From assembly GCA_945865885.1 (NCBI GenBank), contig CAMBEZ010000015.1, forward strand, positions 1 through 45,244: DNA of 45,244 nt, in the 5' to 3' direction. The DNA comes from Owenweeksia hongkongensis DSM 17368. GTDB taxonomy: Bacteria; Bacteroidota; Bacteroidia; Flavobacteriales; Schleiferiaceae. Each line of letters starts with the position of its first letter. Within the stretch, counting starts at the first letter, position 1. Below, piece by piece: positions 27,785-34,778 of the stretch. The notes beneath the pieces were generated by a model, which worked only from the letters and a program-made list of their open reading frames with translations, was not told the origin of the DNA and ran no database searches. A program made the translations under genes and the position numbers.

Positions 27785-29017
27785 CTACCGAAAAGTGTAA
27801 TAATTTCCCCGCGTAAAAACCCCTACTGATGATCCTTTTAATTCCTTAAAAGGCAAGTAGTTAAAAGCTTTACCTTCTCGCAACGGTTCAGGTCCTTCCG
27901 GGTTGAAAAGTGTGAGTTCCGCAGGGGATCCTTCCGCAATGCGAACCTGCCCCAAATTCAAGAGGTTTCGCGGACCGTGGGATACGGCGCGCACCCAGGT
28001 GGATTGGGCTTGGTGATGAGAACCGTAGCGTGCCGTAAATGCACTGTATGCGTACTCCAAAGAGGCGGCGCCGTAGGAAGCATAATCAAATTCAATCTGC
28101 TTGCTTTCGATGTCGTAGGGGCGGTGTCCCGAAGCAATTGCGTCTAGGGTACCGTCCATTATTCCCGCCCACAGTGCCTCTTGATCCGTCTTGGAGCGCA
28201 CCGGAGGAAACACTTTCAATCGGGTGTCAAAGTTGACCAAATCTTCATCCGTAAAGAGCAAGTGCGCGATGGTGGTGTCTGCAGTAACAGCCAAACCACG
28301 CTTTTTTGCGGCCGCCACCAAAGCGACGCCTTCGGCCGAAGAAAGTCCGTGGAGGTGAAGATTTCCGCCCGCATACTCCAACAACCGGAAATCGCGTTCC
28401 AATCGAATGCACTCCGCAAGTGCGGGCAATGTCTTCAAACCCAAGCGTGTAGTTGCGGCACTTTCGTGCACCGAGCCGTGTGGATTGAGCGAACGATCCA
28501 CGGGGACACTGTAAATAGGGATATCCCGGTGGTTGGTGTATTGTAGGGCAAGCTTCAGGAGTAGTGCACTTTCCGTGGTTCGGTACGCATCAAAAAATCC
28601 TACAGCTCCGGCTTGCTGTTGCAAATGAAGTTCCGCCAATTGTGCTCCGTTTGTTCCCGAACTCAGTGCTCCAAGCGGCAAAAACTCAACGGGCAGGTGT
28701 TGGGTTTCCGCCAGAAAAGCGGCAATTCCGGTGGCGTTGTCGCGCACTGGATTTCCTTCGGGAGAAACGGCAACTTGGACAAAGCCACCGCGGAGCGCAG
28801 CGGCACCTAAGGTGGCATACGTTTCGCGTTCTTCGTGTCCGGGTTGACCGCAGGTGGCCAGGACGTCAACCCATCCGGGAGAAACCCAAGCAGTAGCTGA
28901 TTCTGAAGTAGGTTCTACGGAATGAATTTGACCGTCGGCCAAAACCAAATGCACCGTCTGGCCGTCGTACGGCGAATGCGGGTCTACAACCCGAACGCGT
29001 TCTAAGCGATCGCTCAT
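27785..29017 (-). CDS. Dihydroorotase-like amidohydrolase lacking metal ligands
   Basis: A 410-residue amidohydrolase-fold protein aligning with class I dihydroorotase along its length: SPGWVD, FFDAYRTTESALLLKLA, LHLHGLSSAEGVALVAAAKKRG, LLFTDEDL and ASYGAASLE. The catalytic outfit is broken. The canonical D-x-H-x-H after PGWVD is DVLAT (Leu53, Thr55), the catalytic Asp of TDHAP is Gly297 (SGHRP), and one His of TPHH is Ala251. It is therefore probably a non-catalytic homologue, perhaps a scaffold as for the inactive PyrC-like partners of aspartate carbamoyltransferase. It overlaps the BatA-like gene (ATGA) and also has its own TACCTTTG box. Confidence 0.8.
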   Translation of the reverse strand: MSDRLERVRVVDPHSPYDGQTVHLVLADGQIHSVEPTSESATAWVSPGWVDVLATCGQPGHEERETYATLGAAALRGGFVQVAVSPEGNPVRDNATGIAAFLAETQHLPVEFLPLGALSSGTNGAQLAELHLQQQAGAVGFFDAYRTTESALLLKLALQYTNHRDIPIYSVPVDRSLNPHGSVHESAATTRLGLKTLPALAECIRLERDFRLLEYAGGNLHLHGLSSAEGVALVAAAKKRGLAVTADTTIAHLLFTDEDLVNFDTRLKVFPPVRSKTDQEALWAGIMDGTLDAIASGHRPYDIESKQIEFDYASYGAASLEYAYSAFTARYGSHHQAQSTWVRAVSHGPRNLLNLGQVRIAEGSPAELTLFNPEGPEPLREGKAFNYLPFKELKGSSVGVFTRGNYYTFR

Positions 29018-30816
29018 GAGGTCAAAGGTACGGATTTACGCGCGAAATAGGATTCTGCGGCCAGGATAAAGCCAGCGAGCAGGAGCCACCCAAAAGGAGC
29101 GCTAAAAAATGAAGAGCTGCCCGTTGCTGTGGCTTGGGAAAAGGAGATGGCGTTGCTTTTGCGGTCTTCCAATTGCAACGCAGGACGTGACGAGCCCGTT
29201 TCTTGACGACTGGGGTGCAGGGCCACCACATTCAGCGTATCGCCGCCGGTAGTGGACTGCCAAAGAAAGCCCCGCATCAACGGTTGGGATCGGGTGGAGG
29301 AGTTCCAAATGCGGCCATTTTGGTTCCAATTACTGCCGGCAGCGGCATCCTTAACGAATCCTCGGTCGTTCAGAGCGGTACGTTGACTGCGACCGCCCCA
29401 TTCGGCCATGCGTCGAACCCACGCAAATGGATAGGGCGATTGATGCAGTTCCGAAGCAGCAGATGCGTCCCAGGGGTCCGAAAGCCAAAACAAATTGGAC
29501 TGCAAACGATGGGTTAACGCGGCCTCTGCATTGTTTTTGAGCAATACATCGTGGTTGGCTCCGCAAAGACTGTCCGGCAAAGGACCGTTCGCCATTTGAA
29601 CCGCCTGGAGCGCCGTTGGCATTCGAGCCACCATTCCTTCGTAAAAGGGTGATTTGGGTGCAATTTGGTTCATGGGTTGTGCTGCTCCCCCTTGAATTCC
29701 CCGGTTGCACCCCAAGATTCCAATTCCTAGTTTTGACGCATTGCGCAATGCTTGTTTTTCCATTGCAGGAAGCGCATCCCAGTCACGGACTACCACTAAA
29801 GCGGTTCGGCTGGGGTCCAAATCCTTTGCCCCAAGGCTGGTTTTCAAGGCGGCTTCGTGCGGTACGGGTGCCAATGCCCAAAGAGGCTTGCTCCCAGAAG
29901 GGGCCCAGCCCAGGTAAAGTATTTGTTTTCCGTTATTTGCCGGTATCCAGAAATGCCTTCGTCCGCCGTGAGAAAACCGCAATTCTACCGGGCAATTCCC
30001 ACCCTCTGGAGCGGTAAATTCTGTTTGTACGGTGGCCATTTGATTGGGAACGGCGCGAAAAGAACTCCACTGTACGCGCTTACCGGCGCACCACCACTCC
30101 AAGCGCTGGCTGATGGTTGGATTTTTCGTGGGCGAAAATTGAACGTATCCCCGCCAACGGTTTCCGCCCGAGGGATGGTGCTCAATCCAAGCCGAGTCTG
30201 GCCAAGACACCGTTTCTACGGCGGAACCTACGGAAACAATCCGCAGGGAATCTAGGTCCAAGAGCAATCCCCATTCCGTATCGGAAAATGCCAAGGAGCA
30301 ATTGGAAATTAATGCTTTAGATCGGTCTGATTCTGCTGTAGGTTGAATACTGTCCAATTGCGTCAGCCATTCTTCAGCCGTTCGGGAAACACGCCCCAAA
30401 GGAAAAAACTCCGAGTGCACTTCCACCGTTTGGTTGCGGGGAAGCTCTTGAAGGGCCAACTTCATTCGGCGTTTGGCCTCATCCATACGGCTAACCTTCT
30501 CGTCGTAAGGCAATTCCATACTGGCCGACGCGTCCAAATACCACGTAAAGGGGTCGGATGACTTTGAGGCGCCCCATTGCGGTTGTGCCAACAACAAAAC
30601 GCCCAGAAGAAGTGCAAAAAGCCGCAGCGCCAGCAGGATACGTTGACGAGGTTCGGATCTTTTCTCCTGCGAATCCCAAACCTCCCGAAGGAGCCGGGTA
30701 TCCGAAAAAACAATCCGTTTGGGACGAATGAGCTTTGAAAAGTGCGCATACAAGGGAAGCGCTGCCAAGAGCAATCCCCAAAGCGCCAAAGGGTTGCCCC
30801 AGGTCAGTCCTTCCAT
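29014..30816 (-). CDS. BatA-domain membrane protein (aerotolerance-type N-terminus)
   Basis: A 600-residue inner-membrane protein. The N-terminal 80 residues fit the BatA domain: a first membrane helix PLALWGLLLAALPLYAHF, then KRIVFSDTRLLREV, and a second helix ILLALRLFALLLGVLLLAQP. A von Willebrand A-like strand WYLDASASMELPYDEKVSRMDEAKRRMK follows, though the usual DxSxS metal site is altered to DASAS. A long periplasmic region and a last helix FGWLLLAGFILAAESYF close the protein. Function unknown. It overlaps the DUF3299-like gene by 13 bases and the dihydroorotase-like gene by four, a pairing I recall in other Bacteroidota. Confidence 0.75.
   Translation of the reverse strand: MEGLTWGNPLALWGLLLAALPLYAHFSKLIRPKRIVFSDTRLLREVWDSQEKRSEPRQRILLALRLFALLLGVLLLAQPQWGASKSSDPFTWYLDASASMELPYDEKVSRMDEAKRRMKLALQELPRNQTVEVHSEFFPLGRVSRTAEEWLTQLDSIQPTAESDRSKALISNCSLAFSDTEWGLLLDLDSLRIVSVGSAVETVSWPDSAWIEHHPSGGNRWRGYVQFSPTKNPTISQRLEWWCAGKRVQWSSFRAVPNQMATVQTEFTAPEGGNCPVELRFSHGGRRHFWIPANNGKQILYLGWAPSGSKPLWALAPVPHEAALKTSLGAKDLDPSRTALVVVRDWDALPAMEKQALRNASKLGIGILGCNRGIQGGAAQPMNQIAPKSPFYEGMVARMPTALQAVQMANGPLPDSLCGANHDVLLKNNAEAALTHRLQSNLFWLSDPWDASAASELHQSPYPFAWVRRMAEWGGRSQRTALNDRGFVKDAAAGSNWNQNGRIWNSSTRSQPLMRGFLWQSTTGGDTLNVVALHPSRQETGSSRPALQLEDRKSNAISFSQATATGSSSFFSAPFGWLLLAGFILAAESYFARKSVPLTS
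29023..29030 (-). promoter_or_regulatory. -7 promoter-like box before the dihydroorotase-like gene
   Basis: The minus strand has TACCTTTG, a perfect TAnnTTTG, five bases before the ATG at 29017 and inside the 3' end of the BatA-like gene. It could allow separate transcription of the last gene in the string. No -33 element is clear. Confidence 0.4.
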
Positions 30817-31253
30817 TCGCTAGAATTCCTCAAAGTGAAGTGAAATCCCATTCCCGGTTTGGCTTTAAGAACCAAGGTTCCTTCCCAGGTGACCACCTGA
30901 TCGGTTTTGAATTTTTGACCGGGTACCGCCAACTCCAATCCCATAACGCTCTCGGGTCCGGCTCCTCCACAAAAAAAACACGACGAAAAGGTGTAGGCAG
31001 ATAGCGCATAAACCTTTCCCGTTATATCTACGGGTACCATATAGCCGGTAATCCGAACTTGCTGCCCTTGCAACGCTAGAATTTCCGCTGGAAAATTTGC
31101 CTTTTGCGACCAGATGTTTCTGCTGGCGTCAAATACTTCCTCAAATTTGGTGGTGGCCAGCTGCCGCCAGGTAATCTTTGGAGCCAGCTGAGCCCGTACA
31201 GTAGTTGCCCACAGAGAGAGGAACACCAGTGCGAGAAAGAACGGTCGGTACAT
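30804..31253 (-). CDS. Secreted DUF3299-like protein
   Basis: A 149-residue exported protein: the signal peptide core FFLALVFLSLWATTVRA is followed by ITWRQLATTKFEEVF. The central block VRITGYMVPVDITGKVYALSAYTFSSCFFCGGAGPESV has the GYM-x-P and SCFFCGGAGPES signature of DUF3299-like proteins; the two Cys could bind a metal or form a disulfide. Function unknown. It follows the ABC permease by 10 bases and overlaps the BatA-like gene. An upstream in-frame stretch to 31523 is the permease gene read in another frame, so the ATG at 31253 is used. Confidence 0.75.
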   Translation of the reverse strand: MYRPFFLALVFLSLWATTVRAQLAPKITWRQLATTKFEEVFDASRNIWSQKANFPAEILALQGQQVRITGYMVPVDITGKVYALSAYTFSSCFFCGGAGPESVMGLELAVPGQKFKTDQVVTWEGTLVLKAKPGMGFHFTLRNSSEWKD

Positions 31254-31258
31254 CTTCG

Positions 31259-31266
31259 CAAAGTTA
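31259..31266 (-). promoter_or_regulatory. -7 promoter-like box before the DUF3299-like gene, overlapping a stop codon
   Basis: The minus strand has TAACTTTG, a perfect TAnnTTTG whose TAA is the stop codon of the permease gene. Five bases follow before the ATG at 31253. Confidence 0.4.
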
Positions 31267-32409
31267 GGCATCCAAAAGGGCCGTGTGGATGGGGGTGCGC
31301 AACATTTGGTACGTCGGTACCAAAGCCAACAAAGCAGCCGAAAGAAGGCCTGCCACCAACATGTAACCGTCCAGTGGAATCCATTGTCCGCCTGGAATTT
31401 CCAACGGCCAAAAAGGAAGCGTCCAGACGAATTGCGCCATCCAGGCAATTCCCCAGCCCACCAACAAAACCCCGGCAAAAGGAGCCAGGATGAACCCATA
31501 GAGTTGTCCTGCAGTGGCTCCATTGGCGCGCAACAGAGCCAATTCCGCTCGTCGCTCCTCGGAGAAATTCCACCACATCAACACAATCGCCACCAAAGCA
31601 ACCACGGTGATCAAGGCACTCATGATGGAGAACAGTTGACTTCCTTGATCCAGAAGGGTGCGCAATCGATTGACTTCCAATGGAGGGGAAACGGCCATCC
31701 CCATTCCGCTGGAACGAATGCTGCGCGGTAAAAACAGGGCGGCCATGGGGCTTTTGGTTTGGAGCAATACCGCGGTGTAGTCTGCCGGGGCATCTTCGTG
31801 CACGGCCCAAACACTCGCCAAAGGAGTCATCAACAAGCCGTCCACCACTTGTCCTCGAGCATTTCCGATTCCAACCACTGTGTACGGATGGTGCTCGTGG
31901 TCGCCGGCGTCGCCTTCAGTTCCGTGACTGCCGTGGAAAACGGAGCCAATTTTCAAATTCAACTGCTGTGCAGCGCGCGCGCCCGCCAAAACTTCAAACG
32001 GTTGGCTGGGCAATCGACCTTGCTCCAGCGCAACTTGTTTCCAAGCGTAGAAATCCGGTGTACATCCCAAAATGCGTATGCCGGACACCCGGTCGCCATA
32101 GGCCAAGGGCAACGCACGGGCCACTGCCGGATGCTGCATCCACTGGTTTGCCCAGGCAGAATCTACATTGCCGGTGGGATCGTCCAAATGAAATACGCTG
32201 GCGAGCAAGGCCTGGGTGGGGGATCCGACTGCCGCTAAAATGAGGTCTACACCTTCCAATTCATCCACCAATGCCTTGTCCGAGGCTTGTTCCAAGCGAG
32301 CAACACCCATGGCGGCGCCCATGCCCACGGCCACCAGCACCGCCTGAGCCATCGCCTGACCGCGTCGGGTCCACAGGTTCCGCAGACCCCAAAGCAAACT
32401 ACTGAGCAT
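31264..32409 (-). CDS. ABC transporter permease, FtsX/MacB-like
   Basis: A 381-residue permease of the MacB/FtsX type: one N-terminal helix (about 18-36), a large periplasmic domain and three C-terminal helices (SALITVVALVAIVLMWW, FILAPFAGVLLVGWGIAW, GYMLVAGLLSAALLALVP). The periplasmic loop has a His-rich run around residues 159-174 (His159, 162, 171, 173, 174) just before HPYTVVG, suggesting metal contact. SVWAVHE further on is typical of this subfamily. The cargo is unknown. It overlaps the ATPase gene by 11 bases and precedes the DUF3299-like gene. Confidence 0.85.
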   Translation of the reverse strand: MLSSLLWGLRNLWTRRGQAMAQAVLVAVGMGAAMGVARLEQASDKALVDELEGVDLILAAVGSPTQALLASVFHLDDPTGNVDSAWANQWMQHPAVARALPLAYGDRVSGIRILGCTPDFYAWKQVALEQGRLPSQPFEVLAGARAAQQLNLKIGSVFHGSHGTEGDAGDHEHHPYTVVGIGNARGQVVDGLLMTPLASVWAVHEDAPADYTAVLLQTKSPMAALFLPRSIRSSGMGMAVSPPLEVNRLRTLLDQGSQLFSIMSALITVVALVAIVLMWWNFSEERRAELALLRANGATAGQLYGFILAPFAGVLLVGWGIAWMAQFVWTLPFWPLEIPGGQWIPLDGYMLVAGLLSAALLALVPTYQMLRTPIHTALLDA

Positions 32410-33067
32410 TTTGCTGTGGATTGACGGTTAAAATCTTGGTAAAATCGATGCCTATTGTTTGAAACGGAAGCGTACGCGCGTCGTGCGATGCCAGCAAGAC
32501 CCCGCCGCCACTGGTTTCGCACCAGTTCCGCAGGACGGTCATTACTTCCAAAGACTGTGAATCATCTAGAGAGGCGGTGGGTTCGTCTGCCAAAAGGACT
32601 TGCGGATTGCCAACCGTAGCCCGGACCGTTGACAAACGTTGTTGTTGGCCCAAACTGAGTCGATCGGCACGTCGGTCGCGGTATTCGGCGAGTCCCAAGC
32701 GCTCCAGCAGTTCCCAAACGCGCGAATCCAATTGGGTTTGTTTGGCCCAAGCCGCCAATTCCAGATTGCGGCGAACCGTGAAACCCGGCCAAAAAAATGG
32801 CCGTTGGGGAATCCAACCCACCCCTTTTTGGCGCCAGGCATTGGGCACCCGAACGCCCGGTTGTACTGCAGCGATATTCGTCAATTGAAGGGATCCGGTG
32901 TGCAGCGGCAGCAATCCGCCGGCCGTGTGCAATGCGGTAGATTTTCCGCAGCCCGACGGTCCTCTAAAACCCAGTACTGTTCCCGATTCCAAAGCATAGT
33001 CCGGCCAATAAATGGGGGACTGTCCGGGGTACCGGTGGCTGCAATTCGTTGATTGGAGCAGTATCAT
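32399..33067 (-). CDS. ABC transporter ATP-binding protein
   Basis: A 222-residue ATPase of the LolD/MacB type. Walker A GPSGCGKST is at 36-44, the Q-loop region has IPQRPFFWPGFTV, the signature is LSLGQQQRLS, and Walker B VLLADEPTASLDD is followed by the H-loop LLASHD. Slightly unusual is LSLGQQQR instead of LSGGQQQR. It overlaps and surely partners the downstream permease. It is the first gene of the five-gene minus string and has a TATCTTTG box five bases before its ATG. Confidence 0.92.
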   Translation of the reverse strand: MILLQSTNCSHRYPGQSPIYWPDYALESGTVLGFRGPSGCGKSTALHTAGGLLPLHTGSLQLTNIAAVQPGVRVPNAWRQKGVGWIPQRPFFWPGFTVRRNLELAAWAKQTQLDSRVWELLERLGLAEYRDRRADRLSLGQQQRLSTVRATVGNPQVLLADEPTASLDDSQSLEVMTVLRNWCETSGGGVLLASHDARTLPFQTIGIDFTKILTVNPQQNAQ

Positions 33068-33072
33068 TCACC

Positions 33073-33080
33073 CAAAGATA
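33073..33080 (-). promoter_or_regulatory. -7 promoter box of the ABC/DUF3299/BatA string
   Basis: The minus strand carries TATCTTTG, a perfect TAnnTTTG, five bases (GGTGA) before the ATG at 33067. No clear -33 is seen. It is back to back with the promoter of the PDZ gene. Confidence 0.5.
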
Positions 33081-33084
33081 CGTC

Positions 33085-33113
33085 TTGGATTTGGCCTATT
33101 TTTTGTAGCTTTG
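33085..33113 (+). promoter_or_regulatory. Promoter of the PDZ-domain gene
   Basis: TTG (33085-33087) and a perfect -7 box TAGCTTTG (33106-33113) are 18 bases apart. The start would be near 33120, leaving an ordinary leader of about 45 bases. Confidence 0.6.
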
Positions 33114-33166
33114 AAGAAGGAGTTGTGCCTTGGTGCAAATTCCCAACACAAGAACGTTTAACCCCA

Positions 33167-33925
33167 ATGAGTAGTTCCATGAAAAACTTGTTTCTCGCCG
33201 TTTTTGCCCTTTTGGCAACTGGAGTTTACGCCCAATCACAGCCCGCTTGCTGCCAAAAGTCTGGAAGTGCAGCACCCTCGTGCTCCTCAAGCGCGGCCAA
33301 AACCGAAGCTTCGTGCCACGATAAATCCGCACCCGCCGATAAGGCCAAAGGTGGAAAAGCAAAGAAAAACGCGGCAAAATCTTCCAAAAAAGGAGAGGTA
33401 GCGGTGATTGAGCGCCGCATTGAAATCAAGGACGGTCAACTGGACCCAAACATGGCAGTCCTATTGCGCGACCTGCCCGCTATGCCCCAAGGCGGCGAAA
33501 CCCGCATGTTTTTTTTTGATTCGTCGGAGCATGAGGGCGTGATGCCGGAGTGGAACACAAACGCCTCCAAAGCTCGCTTAGGAGTTGTTGGCGCTGAAAA
33601 CGCAGCCGACATCGATGGGGCGATGGTGAAAGAAGTTACCCCCGTCAGCACTGCTGCGGCGATGGGTTTGCGTTCGGGTGATGTTATCTTTCAGTTGAAC
33701 GATTTGGCCGTACACTCCTTTCAAGAATTGGTTGTGTCCTTAGATGGAAAGGTGGTAGGCGATCTCGTTGCGGTTAAGTTTAGACGAGACGGAAAGCCAA
33801 TGGAAGCGGTTGGTTATCTGATTCCCGCAAACTCATTGCCCACGAATTTGTCCTTGGCTCTGCCCTTGGAGTTGGGGCGCGAAGCGGGTCCCATACGCAT
33901 AGAGCGACAAGAGATTCGTCGTTAA
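33167..33925 (+). CDS. Secreted PDZ-domain protein with Cys-rich N-terminus
   Basis: A 252-residue exported protein. Residues 1-23 are a signal peptide (NLFLAVFALLATGVYA, then QSQ). A short Cys-rich segment (ACCQKSG, SCSSS, SCHDKS) and a Lys/Ala-rich linker (about 53-75) follow. The C-terminal 110 residues form a PDZ domain: ARLGVVG, VTPVSTAAAMGLRSGDVIFQLNDLAVHSFQELVVSL and VAVKFRRDGK. No protease domain is attached, so it is probably an adaptor or binding protein in the periplasm. A second ATG four codons later (33179) is an equally good start. It has its own promoter and terminator, so it is monocistronic. Confidence 0.85.
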   Translation: MSSSMKNLFLAVFALLATGVYAQSQPACCQKSGSAAPSCSSSAAKTEASCHDKSAPADKAKGGKAKKNAAKSSKKGEVAVIERRIEIKDGQLDPNMAVLLRDLPAMPQGGETRMFFFDSSEHEGVMPEWNTNASKARLGVVGAENAADIDGAMVKEVTPVSTAAAMGLRSGDVIFQLNDLAVHSFQELVVSLDGKVVGDLVAVKFRRDGKPMEAVGYLIPANSLPTNLSLALPLELGREAGPIRIERQEIRR

Positions 33926-33934
33926 GTATTTTTT

Positions 33935-33960
33935 AAGGCCCGCCTCGCGGGCCTTTTTTT
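33935..33960 (+). terminator. Intrinsic terminator after the PDZ gene
   Basis: A nine-base perfect stem (33935-33943 with 33947-33955), a three-base loop and a T7 tail starting at 33954. It begins 10 bases after the stop and ends 22 bases before the pirin gene. Confidence 0.9.
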
Positions 33961-33982
33961 AGGACTTTTCAAAGTTAAAACA

Positions 33983-34723
33983 TTGAAAAAAACACTGCAC
34001 CCCGCCACCGCTCGCGGATACGCCAACCACGGTTGGTTGAAGGCCAATCATTCTTTTTCCTTCGCCAGCTGGTACGACCCGGAAAAGGTTCATTTCGGTT
34101 GCCTGCGCGTTTGGAACGACGACTGGGTTGCGCCGGGTATGGGATTTGGCACGCATCCCCACGACAACATGGAAATCGTAACCATACCGTTGACCGGTGT
34201 ATTGGAACATGCGGATTCCATGGGCAACCGGGAACAATTGCACCCGGGCGAAGTTCAAGCCATGAGCGCCGGTACCGGCATTACCCATTCGGAATACAAC
34301 GGCAGCAAAACGGACCCGTGCACCTTGTTTCAGATTTGGGTACTGACCGCAAAACGTCAGGCGGTTCCGCGTTACCACCAGGTCGTATTTCCAGAAACCC
34401 ACAGCGCCAATCGCTGGGGTTTAGCGGTTGGGCCGGATGGGGTTGAGGAAGCTCCACTTCACGTTTACCAGAACGCGTGGTTTTCGCAGGTCCAAACCTC
34501 TGAAGACTCCTCCATTCCGTACACCGTCCGCGGCGGAGCGGGTCAAGGAGTATATTTTATGGTGGTTGAAGGCCAGGCCACGGTTGCGGGCACGGTTCTG
34601 GGTCCGCGCGATGCCGTTGGGGTATGGGAGGTTGGAGATCATTCCACCGTAGACGTAGTTTTGGCGGCGTCCAGTAGGGTGGTAGCGGTGGAGGTGCCCA
34701 TGGCGCTCCCCGTGCTTCATTAA
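33983..34723 (+). CDS. Pirin family protein (cupin)
   Basis: A 246-residue pirin/YhhW-like bicupin. Metal ligands His58 and His60 (GTHPHDNME) and His102 and Glu104 (GITHSEYN) are all present, together with the N-terminal RGYANHGWLKANHSFSFASWYDP signature. Some relatives are quercetin dioxygenases; the role here is unknown. The start must be TTG at 33983: the first ATG (codon 53) would remove the conserved first strand. It stands just behind a terminator with no clear promoter, so expression may be weak or depend on read-through. Confidence 0.87.
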   Translation: MKKTLHPATARGYANHGWLKANHSFSFASWYDPEKVHFGCLRVWNDDWVAPGMGFGTHPHDNMEIVTIPLTGVLEHADSMGNREQLHPGEVQAMSAGTGITHSEYNGSKTDPCTLFQIWVLTAKRQAVPRYHQVVFPETHSANRWGLAVGPDGVEEAPLHVYQNAWFSQVQTSEDSSIPYTVRGGAGQGVYFMVVEGQATVAGTVLGPRDAVGVWEVGDHSTVDVVLAASSRVVAVEVPMALPVLH

Positions 34724-34726
34724 TTC

Positions 34727-34758
34727 TTGGTGCGCCCGCAGGACGAGTTGTACCTTTG
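34727..34758 (+). promoter_or_regulatory. Promoter of ffh-folD-queE
   Basis: TTG (34727-34729) and a perfect -7 box TACCTTTG (34751-34758) are 21 bases apart. The box ends 20 bases before the ffh ATG. Confidence 0.6.
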
Positions 34759-34778
34759 CACTTTAGTTCTGTACCGTC

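Noticed and set aside
27785-29017. Annotating the gene as an active pyrC
   Set aside because: Both His of the DxHxH metal site and the catalytic Asp are missing.
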